32,825 bases of DNA from an uncultured Ruminococcus sp. (GCA_902783115.1 CACZPW010000005.1:1-32825); one strand, 5' to 3'. Positions 16,992 through 24,984 are shown, numbered from the stretch's first letter. Made by a program: numbers and translations. The notes: a model not told the origin generated them from the letters alone.

Positions 16992-17612
16992 TTATCTCTT
17001 CTGCTGAAGATCATAGTGAAGATCGTAAGCCTTTTCCTCGTCCGTAAACTTGTGCTTTGTATCGATCACTTCACCGTTATTCCACTTTCTGTCGCCTACG
17101 TCCTCAGTCGTTCCCATAACCGTAACGTTTACCTGTCTGTGACGCGCAAGAACGTGATCCCAGTCAATGAAATATACATGTGCGAATTTTCCGCCGTCAA
17201 GGATACCGTCCTTAATGGTCATAGTCTCTGATCTTCCGAAGAAGCAGCTTCTTAAATGTCCGTCCGTATTCATGCTCGAATAATCGCCCGGCTCGTCAAC
17301 GTATCTGCCGTACTGCGCATGAATGGGACCGGGGTGACGGTACTGATGCTCCTCGGCAAAGTCGGGGATCATCTTGCGCATGATGTCAAGAAGGTCATGC
17401 TGTAAATACTCCAGATCAAACGAATCAATATCGTGTGAACATTCCTGTACCATTACCGAGCAGGTCGTATGGTGCGATACTATGCTTACGGTACCGTTCT
17501 TTACGCCCGATGCTTCAACGATCTCGTTTATCTCCTTTGAGATGTCGTGAAACGTCGGTATCCAGCCTCTTGACTGCAATTCCAATTCCTTCTGATAAAC
17601 TTTAAATTCCAT
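16992..17612 (-). CDS. yjbQ: YjbQ-family (UPF0047) protein
   Basis: A 206-aa member of the YjbQ/UPF0047 family. HHTTCSVMVQE (about residues 47-57), the NTDGHLRSCFFGRSE segment and the late VTVMGTTED are conserved family marks. E. coli YjbQ shows weak thiamine-phosphate synthase activity, but the physiological role of the family is unsettled. The protein is longer than the usual 130-140 aa because of an insert (about 70-120) rich in His, Pro, Tyr and Asp. There is no thiamine gene nearby; it sits between the MFS transporter and the FGGY kinase, so a step in sugar catabolism is more likely. AGGAGG precedes the ATG. Confidence 0.85.
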   Translation of the reverse strand: MEFKVYQKELELQSRGWIPTFHDISKEINEIVEASGVKNGTVSIVSHHTTCSVMVQECSHDIDSFDLEYLQHDLLDIMRKMIPDFAEEHQYRHPGPIHAQYGRYVDEPGDYSSMNTDGHLRSCFFGRSETMTIKDGILDGGKFAHVYFIDWDHVLARHRQVNVTVMGTTEDVGDRKWNNGEVIDTKHKFTDEEKAYDLHYDLQQKR

Positions 17613-17653
17613 TTTCTTTTCCTCCTGTGTTTTTTATTTTAATGAAATTTTAT

Positions 17654-18916
17654 TTACTTAGGTAAGCTTTTTTTAAATCTGACTGCCATAGGCGCCGCAA
17701 ACGCCGCCAATACAGCAGCTATAACTATCATTACAAGCCACAGCGTCGTGACCGTATTCCAGCCGAATATCTCCGCTATCCGGGTCATGCCGTAGCTTGA
17801 GAAAACCACGCCCGCGCTTGCAAGCGCATTTGCAACGCCCGCGGCGGTGGCATTTTTACCGAACGCCGTAAAATATGTATAATAATACATTAAAAACATA
17901 TGCGTTGCGGTTGTAGTGAAGGTTACGCCGCAAAGCGACACCACCGCACCGCCTGCCGGTATCGTGCCGACAAGCTTTAATGCCGCCACAAACGGCACAC
18001 ACGCCAAAAGCATGATCGCCGTACCGGCCGCTTCGTCCTTTACGATCCTCGGATACAGTACAAGCCTTACCAGCACAAGACTTGCCAAGCCCGCAATTAT
18101 AACAAATGTATTAAGCAGATTGCCTATGGACGGAGATATTTTTTCATATGATTCCATAAGCATGGTAGGCGAAAGCATTTTTGCTCCGTTCTCGACTGCC
18201 GCCCTGAAAAATACCGCAGGCAAAAGCAGTAAAAATCCGCTTTTTGCAAACAGCTTACACGTCCCCGCAGCGCCGCCTTTTACCTTGCTTGCTTTTGCTT
18301 CGTTACTTGTATCGGGCTTCTTTATATATTCTCCGTAATGGATACAAAGCTCATACATAATAACGGTAAGCACCGTAAGGATGATCGCCGATACGGCAAA
18401 GTTATACTCCCATGACGGGATAAATGCCGCGATCACATATCCTAAAAGCAGACCGAACGAGGTCCCAAACGATATCAGGAATATCATTTTCGGGCGCTCC
18501 TTCTCCGACATCTGCGATGAAATAACCTTGAACACGGCAGGCCACAAGGGCGCCTGAATGACTGCCCCTATCGTCCACACTATAAGTATAACGTAATAGT
18601 TATGATTAAAAAATATTATCATATTCACTATTGCGGCGCTTATAAGTCCGGTCTGTATCAGCCTTTCGGGGTTGTATTTATCCGCCAGAACTCCGCCCGC
18701 TATCTGCAATGGCGCATATACGGCATAATACATGGCGGTTATAAGTCCCGTCTGTGATTTTGTAAATACACCCTGTGCAACGATCGATGCCATCGCCGAA
18801 TTGAAGCAGTTTCTTGTCATGTAAACCATACCGTACATGATCCATATGTATATAAAGAAATGTCTGCTCCTTTTTCTGCTTGCAAGATAAAGCTCCGGCT
18901 CATTGAGCATATCCAT
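17654..18916 (-). CDS. MFS transporter, organophosphate/sugar-type
   Basis: A 420-aa membrane protein with about 12 transmembrane helices. The motif GGVLADKYNPERL (about residues 78-90) between helices 2 and 3 is the MFS signature. N-terminal residues such as YMTRNCFNSAM resemble the GlpT/UhpC (organophosphate:phosphate antiporter) and related anion/sugar carriers. It is the main uptake candidate of the operon; no ABC or PTS parts are present, so the substrate is probably a monosaccharide, sugar acid or sugar phosphate rather than a long oligomer. GGGGAG precedes the ATG by about ten bases. It lies 29 bases after the TIM-like gene. Confidence 0.88.
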   Translation of the reverse strand: MDMLNEPELYLASRKRSRHFFIYIWIMYGMVYMTRNCFNSAMASIVAQGVFTKSQTGLITAMYYAVYAPLQIAGGVLADKYNPERLIQTGLISAAIVNMIIFFNHNYYVILIVWTIGAVIQAPLWPAVFKVISSQMSEKERPKMIFLISFGTSFGLLLGYVIAAFIPSWEYNFAVSAIILTVLTVIMYELCIHYGEYIKKPDTSNEAKASKVKGGAAGTCKLFAKSGFLLLLPAVFFRAAVENGAKMLSPTMLMESYEKISPSIGNLLNTFVIIAGLASLVLVRLVLYPRIVKDEAAGTAIMLLACVPFVAALKLVGTIPAGGAVVSLCGVTFTTTATHMFLMYYYTYFTAFGKNATAAGVANALASAGVVFSSYGMTRIAEIFGWNTVTTLWLVMIVIAAVLAAFAAPMAVRFKKSLPK

Positions 18917-18945
18917 GATTAAATATCTCCCCTTTGTATACGTCC

Positions 18946-19644
18946 TTAATGCATTTCATCCCACGCCTTGCGAAGGTTATACAGCATTTCCTCTACCATT
19001 TCATAGGGCTTATCGGATTTCATTATCCCGCTTGTGGTACCGGTTGCCTGTGCGCCCAATTTTATGGTGTTATATACGTCTTTGCCGTTTGAGATGCCCG
19101 CCCCCTGCAACACCATGATATCGGGGTTTATTTCATTCACCCTCTTTATGGTTTCTGTAACGTAGTTTGCATCGCTTGTCACGCCCGTACCTATAAGCTC
19201 GGTAGGCTCGGCAACAAGCAGATTGGGCGACATTTTTGCGATCGCGCATAATTCCTCGACAGTATCTGCACATACTATGGTCGCAAGTCCGACCTCATCG
19301 GCACGCTCTATCGTCTTTTCAACAACATCAAGCGTTAATTTCTTTTCCGCATGGTTTAGCATTACGCCCTTTGCGCCCGCCGCCTTGACGGCTTCGGGCA
19401 AAACAGAGCCCAAGCCCCTTCCGGGCGTCAAATAATCCATGTGCTGTGCAAAAACGAGTATTCTTTCCGTATTGTCCGCCAAAAGCTTTATATCCGTATA
19501 CTGCGGTGTGACGATCACGTCAAGGTCATATTTTATCGCCGTTTTGTCTATCACCTTTGCAAGCTTTAACATCCCCTCGCCGTACAAAAACGCCTTTGGA
19601 CCTATCTCAAAAAACGGCGGCTTTATTTTAAAATCCTTATACAT
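18946..19644 (-). CDS. Triose-phosphate-isomerase-like protein, archaeal type
   Basis: A 232-aa TIM-barrel protein most like the short archaeal triose-phosphate isomerases and the TIM paralogues of tetrose-phosphate pathways (for example EryH/LerI). Catalytic positions are kept: K17 in GPKAF (the usual NxK asparagine is Gly here), H68 in AQHMD and E146 in AEPTELIGTG. The LNHAEK and GAGISNGKD phosphate-binding loops are also seen. An isomerase acting on a short aldose/ketose phosphate is likely. The operon position, eight bases after the transaldolase, and the divergent N-terminus argue for a dedicated catabolic paralogue rather than the glycolytic enzyme. AGGAGG precedes the ATG. Confidence 0.87.
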   Translation of the reverse strand: MYKDFKIKPPFFEIGPKAFLYGEGMLKLAKVIDKTAIKYDLDVIVTPQYTDIKLLADNTERILVFAQHMDYLTPGRGLGSVLPEAVKAAGAKGVMLNHAEKKLTLDVVEKTIERADEVGLATIVCADTVEELCAIAKMSPNLLVAEPTELIGTGVTSDANYVTETIKRVNEINPDIMVLQGAGISNGKDVYNTIKLGAQATGTTSGIMKSDKPYEMVEEMLYNLRKAWDEMH

Positions 19645-19652
19645 ACTGCCTC

Positions 19653-20327
19653 CTAAAAGTCAAGTATTGTCTTGTCGCCGTATACCGCTTTCCAATCGCT
19701 TGTAAATCCGTTTACGGCAGCGTCCGTCATCGGGTGCGATATAGCCGCCTTGAATAATTCGGGAGCTATGGTTGCGGTATGGCAGCCCGAAAGTGCGCAG
19801 TTATGTATCTGCTCAACGTTTTTAAAGCTTGCCGAGAGCACCTGACAATCCAGACCGTAATTATCAAACTCTATAACTATATCCTCTACCACTCTTGTTC
19901 CGTCGCCTACGATATTATCGAGCCTGTTTACATACGGTGCAACAAAGTCCGCGCCAGCCTTTGCGGCTATCAATGCCTGCTGGGGCGTGAATATTGCCGT
20001 CATGGTAACGCCGATACCGAGCTTTTTGAGCATCATGGTCGCCTTTAAGCCCTCCTCGCCGATCGGAATTTTTATGTACAGCTCTCCGCCGACGGTTTCC
20101 TTTATCAGCTTTGCTTCTTCCACCATCTTTTCGGCAGTTGTCTGCACGGTCTGAACGTGGAGCATCTTATCATCGCCTATGATATTGCGGATCTCCTTTA
20201 TAAGCTTCCAAAAATCCGTTTTCTCCTTTGCCACAAGCGTAGGATTTGTTGTAACTCCCGCAATCGGATAAAATTCGTTTATGTGGCGTATTGCCTCAAC
20301 GTTTCCGGTGTCTATTAAATATTTCAT
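19653..20327 (-). CDS. Transaldolase/fructose-6-phosphate aldolase family protein
   Basis: A 224-aa member of the small FSA/TalC subfamily of transaldolases. These form a Schiff base with a lysine, here K86 in YIKIPIG. Other family marks are GVTTNPTLV near the start, TAIFTPQQALIAAKAGADFVAPYVNR, and the LSASFKN segment. It could transfer or release a dihydroxyacetone unit from a phosphorylated ketose; FSA and TalC activities cannot be told apart with confidence. Its ATG overlaps the isomerase stop (ATGA), a sign of tight translational coupling. The fixed order isomerase-transaldolase-TIM supports consecutive steps of one pathway. Confidence 0.92.
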   Translation of the reverse strand: MKYLIDTGNVEAIRHINEFYPIAGVTTNPTLVAKEKTDFWKLIKEIRNIIGDDKMLHVQTVQTTAEKMVEEAKLIKETVGGELYIKIPIGEEGLKATMMLKKLGIGVTMTAIFTPQQALIAAKAGADFVAPYVNRLDNIVGDGTRVVEDIVIEFDNYGLDCQVLSASFKNVEQIHNCALSGCHTATIAPELFKAAISHPMTDAAVNGFTSDWKAVYGDKTILDF

Positions 20328-21670
20328 ATGATTTCAACCCCCAATATATCACAAAGATTTTTGATTTTTTCAGTATTGTCGCCGTAGGATATGATGTAGT
20401 GCTGGCACATTACCTTATCGGCAAAATCCTCTACATCGTCCAGAAGTATCTCAAGCCCCGGCAGCTGCGGAGCCGGCTGGGTCCAGCCTGCCTCCTCCCA
20501 TTTTCTCGGCGTTATTCCCTCGCCCGTTACCATGTGCATATAATATTCACCGTCTATTGCGGTAAGTCTGCACATCGTAACCTTGCCTGTTTTTAGCTTT
20601 GATACGTTCAGAATTCCCTCCGAAAGCTCGCCGAACGCCGCAGGCATAACCGTTACATCTCCGTCTACCGCCTCGGCAGGCACATAGTCGGGTACGCCCG
20701 CTATTACACGATCTGTAAAGAATTCATAAAACTCCAGATACATCGCGCACTGACCTGTGAGGTATTTTACCATAAGCTGAGTTATGTTGCCCAGAGAATC
20801 GTTTTCGGGTATCGTGCAAAGCCCCGCCTCGTCCGAAAGGAGCATAAATATAGGCGCGGGCGGGAAGCCGAGAAGCTTTTTCATTCCGTCAACGTCCTTT
20901 AATGATATCGCACCGTAGCCTCTTTCATCGCATATTTCCTTTACTGCAAGATAGTAGCCCGCCGCCATCTTCATACTTTCGGGATTTGCAGGCTTTAAGA
21001 ACTTCCACTTACTCATTGCCTTATCTATTACCGCCTGCTTTTCCCCGTCTGTAATTTTCTGATACCTCTGTTCAATTTCAAGCATTTCAAAGGTTTCAAT
21101 CTCAGGGCCTATTTCACGCTTTAGAGATCCGCCGTCATAAAGAGTGCCGTATAAATTCATATCTCTGTAGCCTGCCATGCCCGATCTTGCATGACGGAGC
21201 TTTTTGGCTGCCGCTGCAGCAAGACAGTAGTTATACACAGTCTCTGTTTTTGATTTAAGCCCCACGATGTCGTATACATATTTAAACGTATACCCCAAAT
21301 CGTAAAAGGTTTTTCTGAGCGCCGTTGTACCTGCCTGATCAGCCGTCGTTACAAGCCTGTCGCCCTCCATCCAGCCGCACAAGCCCCACAGCACCATCGG
21401 CTTATCCCTGAAATGCTCGCAAACCTTTACTACCGCATGGGTGGGTATCCAGCCCGCAATGCAGACGACAAGGCAGTCAAAATCCTTGCCTGTCAGAGCG
21501 TCAACAGCTTTTTTTATGTCCTTCTCCTCATAGTCGTCGGTCACGGGATAGACCGAAACAAGGTCAAGTCCCTCTTTCTTCAGATTTTCTTCGGCTGTCT
21601 TGCACTTATTGATAATAATATCAATCGGTGTGTTCACCTCGCCAAATCCTACAAATGCCGCTTTTACCAT
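20324..21670 (-). CDS. L-fucose/L-arabinose isomerase-like sugar isomerase
   Basis: A 448-aa protein related to the FucI/AraA ketol-isomerase fold (manganese-dependent aldose-ketose conversion). Visible: an N-terminal Rossmann-like domain with VCIAGWIPTHAVV and VLWGLCGWMEGDR, a middle part with AGYRDMNLYGT, an EAGLC segment and the C-terminal half containing MHMVTGEGITPRKWEEAGW. It is not close enough to known FucI, RhaA or AraA to name the sugar. Three in-frame ATGs occur at 21679, 21676 and 21670; AAAGG is best spaced for the last one. It lies four bases into the transaldolase gene and about 40 bases after the capA remnant. Confidence 0.85.
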   Translation of the reverse strand: MVKAAFVGFGEVNTPIDIIINKCKTAEENLKKEGLDLVSVYPVTDDYEEKDIKKAVDALTGKDFDCLVVCIAGWIPTHAVVKVCEHFRDKPMVLWGLCGWMEGDRLVTTADQAGTTALRKTFYDLGYTFKYVYDIVGLKSKTETVYNYCLAAAAAKKLRHARSGMAGYRDMNLYGTLYDGGSLKREIGPEIETFEMLEIEQRYQKITDGEKQAVIDKAMSKWKFLKPANPESMKMAAGYYLAVKEICDERGYGAISLKDVDGMKKLLGFPPAPIFMLLSDEAGLCTIPENDSLGNITQLMVKYLTGQCAMYLEFYEFFTDRVIAGVPDYVPAEAVDGDVTVMPAAFGELSEGILNVSKLKTGKVTMCRLTAIDGEYYMHMVTGEGITPRKWEEAGWTQPAPQLPGLEILLDDVEDFADKVMCQHYIISYGDNTEKIKNLCDILGVEII

Positions 21671-21708
21671 TATCATCATCCTTTCTTTGTCTTAATTATA
21701 TTTTTACT

Positions 21709-22188
21709 TTACCGTTTTTGTCGATTTTGATATTGCTCATTTTTGAATATCTTTCCGGTATCGAATTGTCCGCCGAAATCAAGCTCACCCTCCTTTGGAG
21801 GCGTTGCATATCCCTCTTTATAAAGAGCTTTTTTGGGGGCGTTAAGCTTTGTTTTCTCCGCTATTTCAAAGAGCTTATCCATATCCTCTTTTCCGACGTA
21901 CAGAACTTTTTTTATTTCAAGCGCATTTATACCCGGCCGCCCCGGGAAATCCCTTGACTGCTCGCCCGCCTGAGCTCCGGACGAATACGTTGTCGTGCAT
22001 GAAATTATTGCGGCCCTTCCCGACGGTGTATCGATGAAGACAGGTCTTGAAGCCTCCGCAAGATTTCTTCCTCCGCCGCTTTGGAAAAAGCCCTCGGCAT
22101 TGATATAATCTCTTACAGCGTCAAAGCCGTCATAATATTTAGGAAGATTTTTTTGAACGGCGCAATCGCCTACGGCTGTAATTCTCAT
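21709..22188 (-). pseudogene. Remnant of a CapA-family (PgsA-like) protein gene
   Basis: A 159-codon open frame. The first 30 residues (opening MRITAVGDCA and reaching GFDAVRDYIN) match the start of CapA/PgsA-type metallophosphatase-fold proteins. From about residue 38 it jumps to the later GRNLAEASRPVFIDTPSGRAA and GEQSRDFPGRPG parts. The central segment, normally with the NLE and ANNH metal-binding motifs, is missing, and the frame ends some 150-200 residues early. I read it as an in-frame internal deletion plus a 3' truncation. The original ribosome-binding site and start survive, so a short product may still be translated, but catalysis is not expected. It lies between the M20 peptidase and isomerase genes in the operon. 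Confidence 0.75.
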
Positions 22189-22201
22189 AGCATATTACCC
22201 C

Positions 22202-23302
22202 CTATTCAAAATAATGCATAACAATATCCCTTACGATATTGACGCCCTTTTGAAGACTTGATTTTTCAACCCATTCCTCTCTTGTATGCGTTCCGCCGCC
22301 CATATACGCTCCCACGCATACTGCGGGTATGCCCATGGAATGAGGAATGTTACAGTCGGTAGAGCCTGATTGCTCGGAAATTTCAATGCCGGTATGCTTT
22401 GCCTGTACAGCCTTTGCAAATTCGGTCATTTCACGCATTTTTTCCGCATCAACATTTCTCATACAAGGTCTGTCGCCTACCTTTACAACCTCGACCTTTG
22501 CGCCCAACGATCTCATATATTCAAAAATTTCCTCAAACCGTTCCTTCATATACATAAGGTTATCGTAGGATACGCTTCTGTACTCACAAAGCATTTCCGC
22601 CTGCTGAGCTATTGTATTTACTGATGTACCGCCTGAAATATGCCCCACATTATATGTGGTTTTTCCGCCGCTTTTGGGTATTTCCAAATCATAAATCCTG
22701 CTTATTCCCCTTGATATAACATCAATGGCGCTTTTATTCCCGAACTTACTGTAGGAATGTCCGCCCTCGGTTTTTACCGTGACCTTATAGCGGTGTGAGC
22801 CTACGCTTACGTTTGCAACAGCGTCGTAATGACCGTCAAAGGTGTAAAACGCAACAACCTCCTGCCCGTATTTTTCCATTACCGCTTTTGTGCCTTTGAG
22901 GTTTCCAAGCCCCTCCTCACACGAATTGAAAACGATAAGAAGAGTGTTACGGGGCTTAGTGCCGATGTCGATTATATGCTTTAACACCGTCATAAGCATT
23001 ATGACAGATACCGTATCGTCGCCGCAGCCGGGGCAGTACACGTTTTTTTCGTCCTCCCAAAACGGCAAAGGCTCGGTATCGGGAAAAACAACGTCCGTAT
23101 GTGCCTCAAAAACCACCGTATCGCTTTTTTCTCCGTCAAGCTTTACGATTACGTTCCTTGCGGCGTCGATTTCGGCAGCCACACCCCATTCCCGAAGCTT
23201 ATTAAAAATATATTCCGCCCTTTTTTCTTCGTGATGCGACGGCGCGGGAATAATACACAGCTCACGCCACAGAGTATTTGCAAGCTTGTAATATTTTTGC
23301 AC
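22202..23302 (-). CDS. M20-family metallopeptidase
   Basis: A 366-aa zinc-dependent amidohydrolase/peptidase of the M20 family (ArgE/DapE/PepT/YgeY relatives). Metal and catalytic residues: H68 and D70 in FEAHTDVVF, D95 in the CPGCGDDTVS segment, the E129-E130 pair in NSCEEG, and a late histidine in GGGTHTREEW. A dimerisation domain with EGGHSYSK lies between. Likely reaction: hydrolysis of an amide or peptide bond of a small substrate in the cytoplasm. It starts within a base or two of the end of the ceramidase-like gene, and together they could release an acyl or aminoacyl group from the pathway substrate. Substrate unknown. Confidence 0.88.
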   Translation of the reverse strand: MQKYYKLANTLWRELCIIPAPSHHEEKRAEYIFNKLREWGVAAEIDAARNVIVKLDGEKSDTVVFEAHTDVVFPDTEPLPFWEDEKNVYCPGCGDDTVSVIMLMTVLKHIIDIGTKPRNTLLIVFNSCEEGLGNLKGTKAVMEKYGQEVVAFYTFDGHYDAVANVSVGSHRYKVTVKTEGGHSYSKFGNKSAIDVISRGISRIYDLEIPKSGGKTTYNVGHISGGTSVNTIAQQAEMLCEYRSVSYDNLMYMKERFEEIFEYMRSLGAKVEVVKVGDRPCMRNVDAEKMREMTEFAKAVQAKHTGIEISEQSGSTDCNIPHSMGIPAVCVGAYMGGGTHTREEWVEKSSLQKGVNIVRDIVMHYFE

Positions 23303-23303
23303 C

Positions 23304-24809
23304 TTACGCCTCCTTAAACATCTTATTGATTTCCTCGGTCGTTTTCCTTACCAGCATCTCGCCGCCGGCATGACCTACCTTTCCGCTCGATACGTATGCG
23401 CTGTAATGACTTCCCTTTTCCGCCTTTTCGGTAGGCAAATATCCGCACTTTCCGCAGGCTAACTGAATCAAAATCGTCTGTCTTGCACGGCTCCTTGCGC
23501 GTATCTGATTACCGTAATCCAAAAACAGCTCAAACGGATTTGTTGCTATAGCAACGTTCCCGAGTCTTGCGATATGTATCTCTACAGGCTCGATATCCCT
23601 TGTATGCTGTAATTCATACCTCATTATCGTTCCCGTATGTATGTGCATTTTCGCATTATCATCAAAGTTTACATGATCCTCTACCTTAGCCGCAAAGCTT
23701 TCAAGCGCCTCCTTTGCATGCTCGTACTCCGCAGGCGTTACACGTCTTAAAGGCAGGTCTATTGTAAGCTTTTCGTGCTTTAATACCGCCTCGTCATACT
23801 TTGTACGGACTCTTTCAAGCGCCATTTCCATCTCGTTTACTATACGCTTTCCGACAAGCCAGCTTCCCTCTATATCAAACATCGAAGGATCGGCGTCACG
23901 CTCTATATAGTCGTTTCTTTCAATATTCGGATCGTCTATCGGGGTTTCGGGGTTTACCCACCTTATCATATCCCTCGGACACTGATCGCCCGCCGCAGAG
24001 CAAAGTCCCAGTACGAACAGATCCTCGCCGTACTTTTCACGCAGCAATATTTTCACCTTGCCCCAGTAATCGGAGGATATGAACATTCTGTGCTCCAAAA
24101 CCTGCGCAGGGCAGGCAATATCTCCTACAACGCCCGTAAGCTTACCGTTTTCATCGTAGAAGAAGAGCATTTCTATTCCGCTGTCGTTTCCGCCCTCAAG
24201 CTCGGTAAATGACGCCATATTGGTATCGCCCCACATTTTTGCGGAGCCGTCCGAATAGCACACACGTCTGCACATACCTATTGCCGCTCTTCCAAAGCCC
24301 TGTGCAAATTTTCCGCTTCGTCTGTTCTCCCATGCCTCGACTACCGCTTTTGTGATACGTTCCTCCAAAAACAAAAATGCTTCTTTTCCGTCCATAAAAT
24401 CATCGCCCTTTGCCGATACCTTGGGTACGTACTGCTTTTCGGGAGGAAGATATGAATCAAGAATTTCCTTGAATGTTCTCAGTCCGGTTTCCTGTTCATT
24501 GTTGCTTTCTCTTGCATAAACGTGCGATGTATGCGTATGTATTGCAGAAATAATTATCTTATCGGTATCTATCTCGCTATTTAAGCCCTTTACATTTTCT
24601 CTTACCTTTTCCAAAAGATTTTCGCCTATGCTCACAAGATCGCAGGAGCATATTATAAGCTGCTCTTCACCGTCCTCTATGGCAAGCGCCGTAACGGTTA
24701 CGGGCGTTTCAACGTATTCGGATATTCTTTCCGCAAACTGTCCCGCAAGACCTATTTTTTTATCGGGTGTTATGCTGACCTCAGACCAGCCGATATTCAA
24801 TTTATTCAC
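23304..24809 (-). CDS. Neutral/alkaline ceramidase N-terminal-domain-like protein
   Basis: A 501-aa protein with the fold of the neutral ceramidase N-terminal hydrolase domain: GWSEVSITPDKK at the start, then IICSCDLVSIG, the ISAIHTHTSH metal-binding motif, a GLCSAAGDQCPRD motif near residue 270, and a late C-terminal LACGKCGYLPT segment. There is no signal peptide and no C-terminal immunoglobulin-like domain, so it is probably cytoplasmic and unlikely to be a true ceramidase. Bacterial proteins of this type often sit in sugar gene clusters. Start is GTG, with AAAGGAGG upstream. It is the first gene of the large operon, after a consensus promoter. Its substrate may be an amidated or acylated sugar derivative, but that is inference. 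Confidence 0.8.
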   Translation of the reverse strand: MNKLNIGWSEVSITPDKKIGLAGQFAERISEYVETPVTVTALAIEDGEEQLIICSCDLVSIGENLLEKVRENVKGLNSEIDTDKIIISAIHTHTSHVYARESNNEQETGLRTFKEILDSYLPPEKQYVPKVSAKGDDFMDGKEAFLFLEERITKAVVEAWENRRSGKFAQGFGRAAIGMCRRVCYSDGSAKMWGDTNMASFTELEGGNDSGIEMLFFYDENGKLTGVVGDIACPAQVLEHRMFISSDYWGKVKILLREKYGEDLFVLGLCSAAGDQCPRDMIRWVNPETPIDDPNIERNDYIERDADPSMFDIEGSWLVGKRIVNEMEMALERVRTKYDEAVLKHEKLTIDLPLRRVTPAEYEHAKEALESFAAKVEDHVNFDDNAKMHIHTGTIMRYELQHTRDIEPVEIHIARLGNVAIATNPFELFLDYGNQIRARSRARQTILIQLACGKCGYLPTEKAEKGSHYSAYVSSGKVGHAGGEMLVRKTTEEINKMFKEA

Positions 24810-24852
24810 AATTTTATCCTCCTTTGATCAAGCGTTTTGGTTTTTGTTTTGC

Positions 24853-24884
24853 TTTCGGTTTGATTATATATCAATTTCGTTTTA
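24853..24884. promoter_or_regulatory. Candidate DeoR operator repeats
   Basis: On the plus strand tttcggtttg (24853-24862) and tttcgtttta (24875-24884) are direct repeats 22 bp apart, about two helical turns, flanking and overlapping the -10 box of the minus-strand promoter. A third partial copy, tttcggtctt, occurs at 24970-24979 after the deoR promoter. TTTCG-type direct repeats fit the style of DeoR-family operators, but the assignment is by pattern only. Confidence 0.5.
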
Positions 24885-24891
24885 ATGTCAA
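24863..24891 (-). promoter_or_regulatory. Sigma-A promoter of the carbohydrate operon
   Basis: Minus strand TTGACA (24891-24886), 17 bases, TATAAT (24868-24863): a perfect match to the sigma-A consensus. It lies about 54 bases upstream of the ceramidase-like start. The promoter is likely to need repression when the substrate is absent; the divergent deoR gene is the obvious regulator. Confidence 0.88.
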
Positions 24892-24917
24892 TGCTTTTGG
24901 AAAATATTATTTTTTTA

Positions 24918-24946
24918 TTGACAATTTGTTTGTTTTATCATATAAT
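24918..24946 (+). promoter_or_regulatory. Sigma-A promoter of the deoR gene
   Basis: Plus strand TTGACA (24918-24923), 17 bases, TATAAT (24941-24946): another perfect consensus. Its -35 box is 27 bases from that of the opposing operon promoter, so one bound repressor could affect both. Confidence 0.88.
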
Positions 24947-24984
24947 TCCAAGCGAAGACAGGTTTTGCGTTTCGGTCTTCAAAC

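Noticed and set aside
19653-21670. Isomerase-transaldolase pair as a sulfoquinovose (SFT-type) pathway
   Set aside because: The pair is reminiscent of it, but no GH31 sulfoquinovosidase, sulfolactaldehyde dehydrogenase/reductase or sulfonate exporter is recognisable, while FGGY kinase, TIM-like and YjbQ are not part of that pathway. Kept only as an alternative to test by sequence comparison with SftI and SftT.
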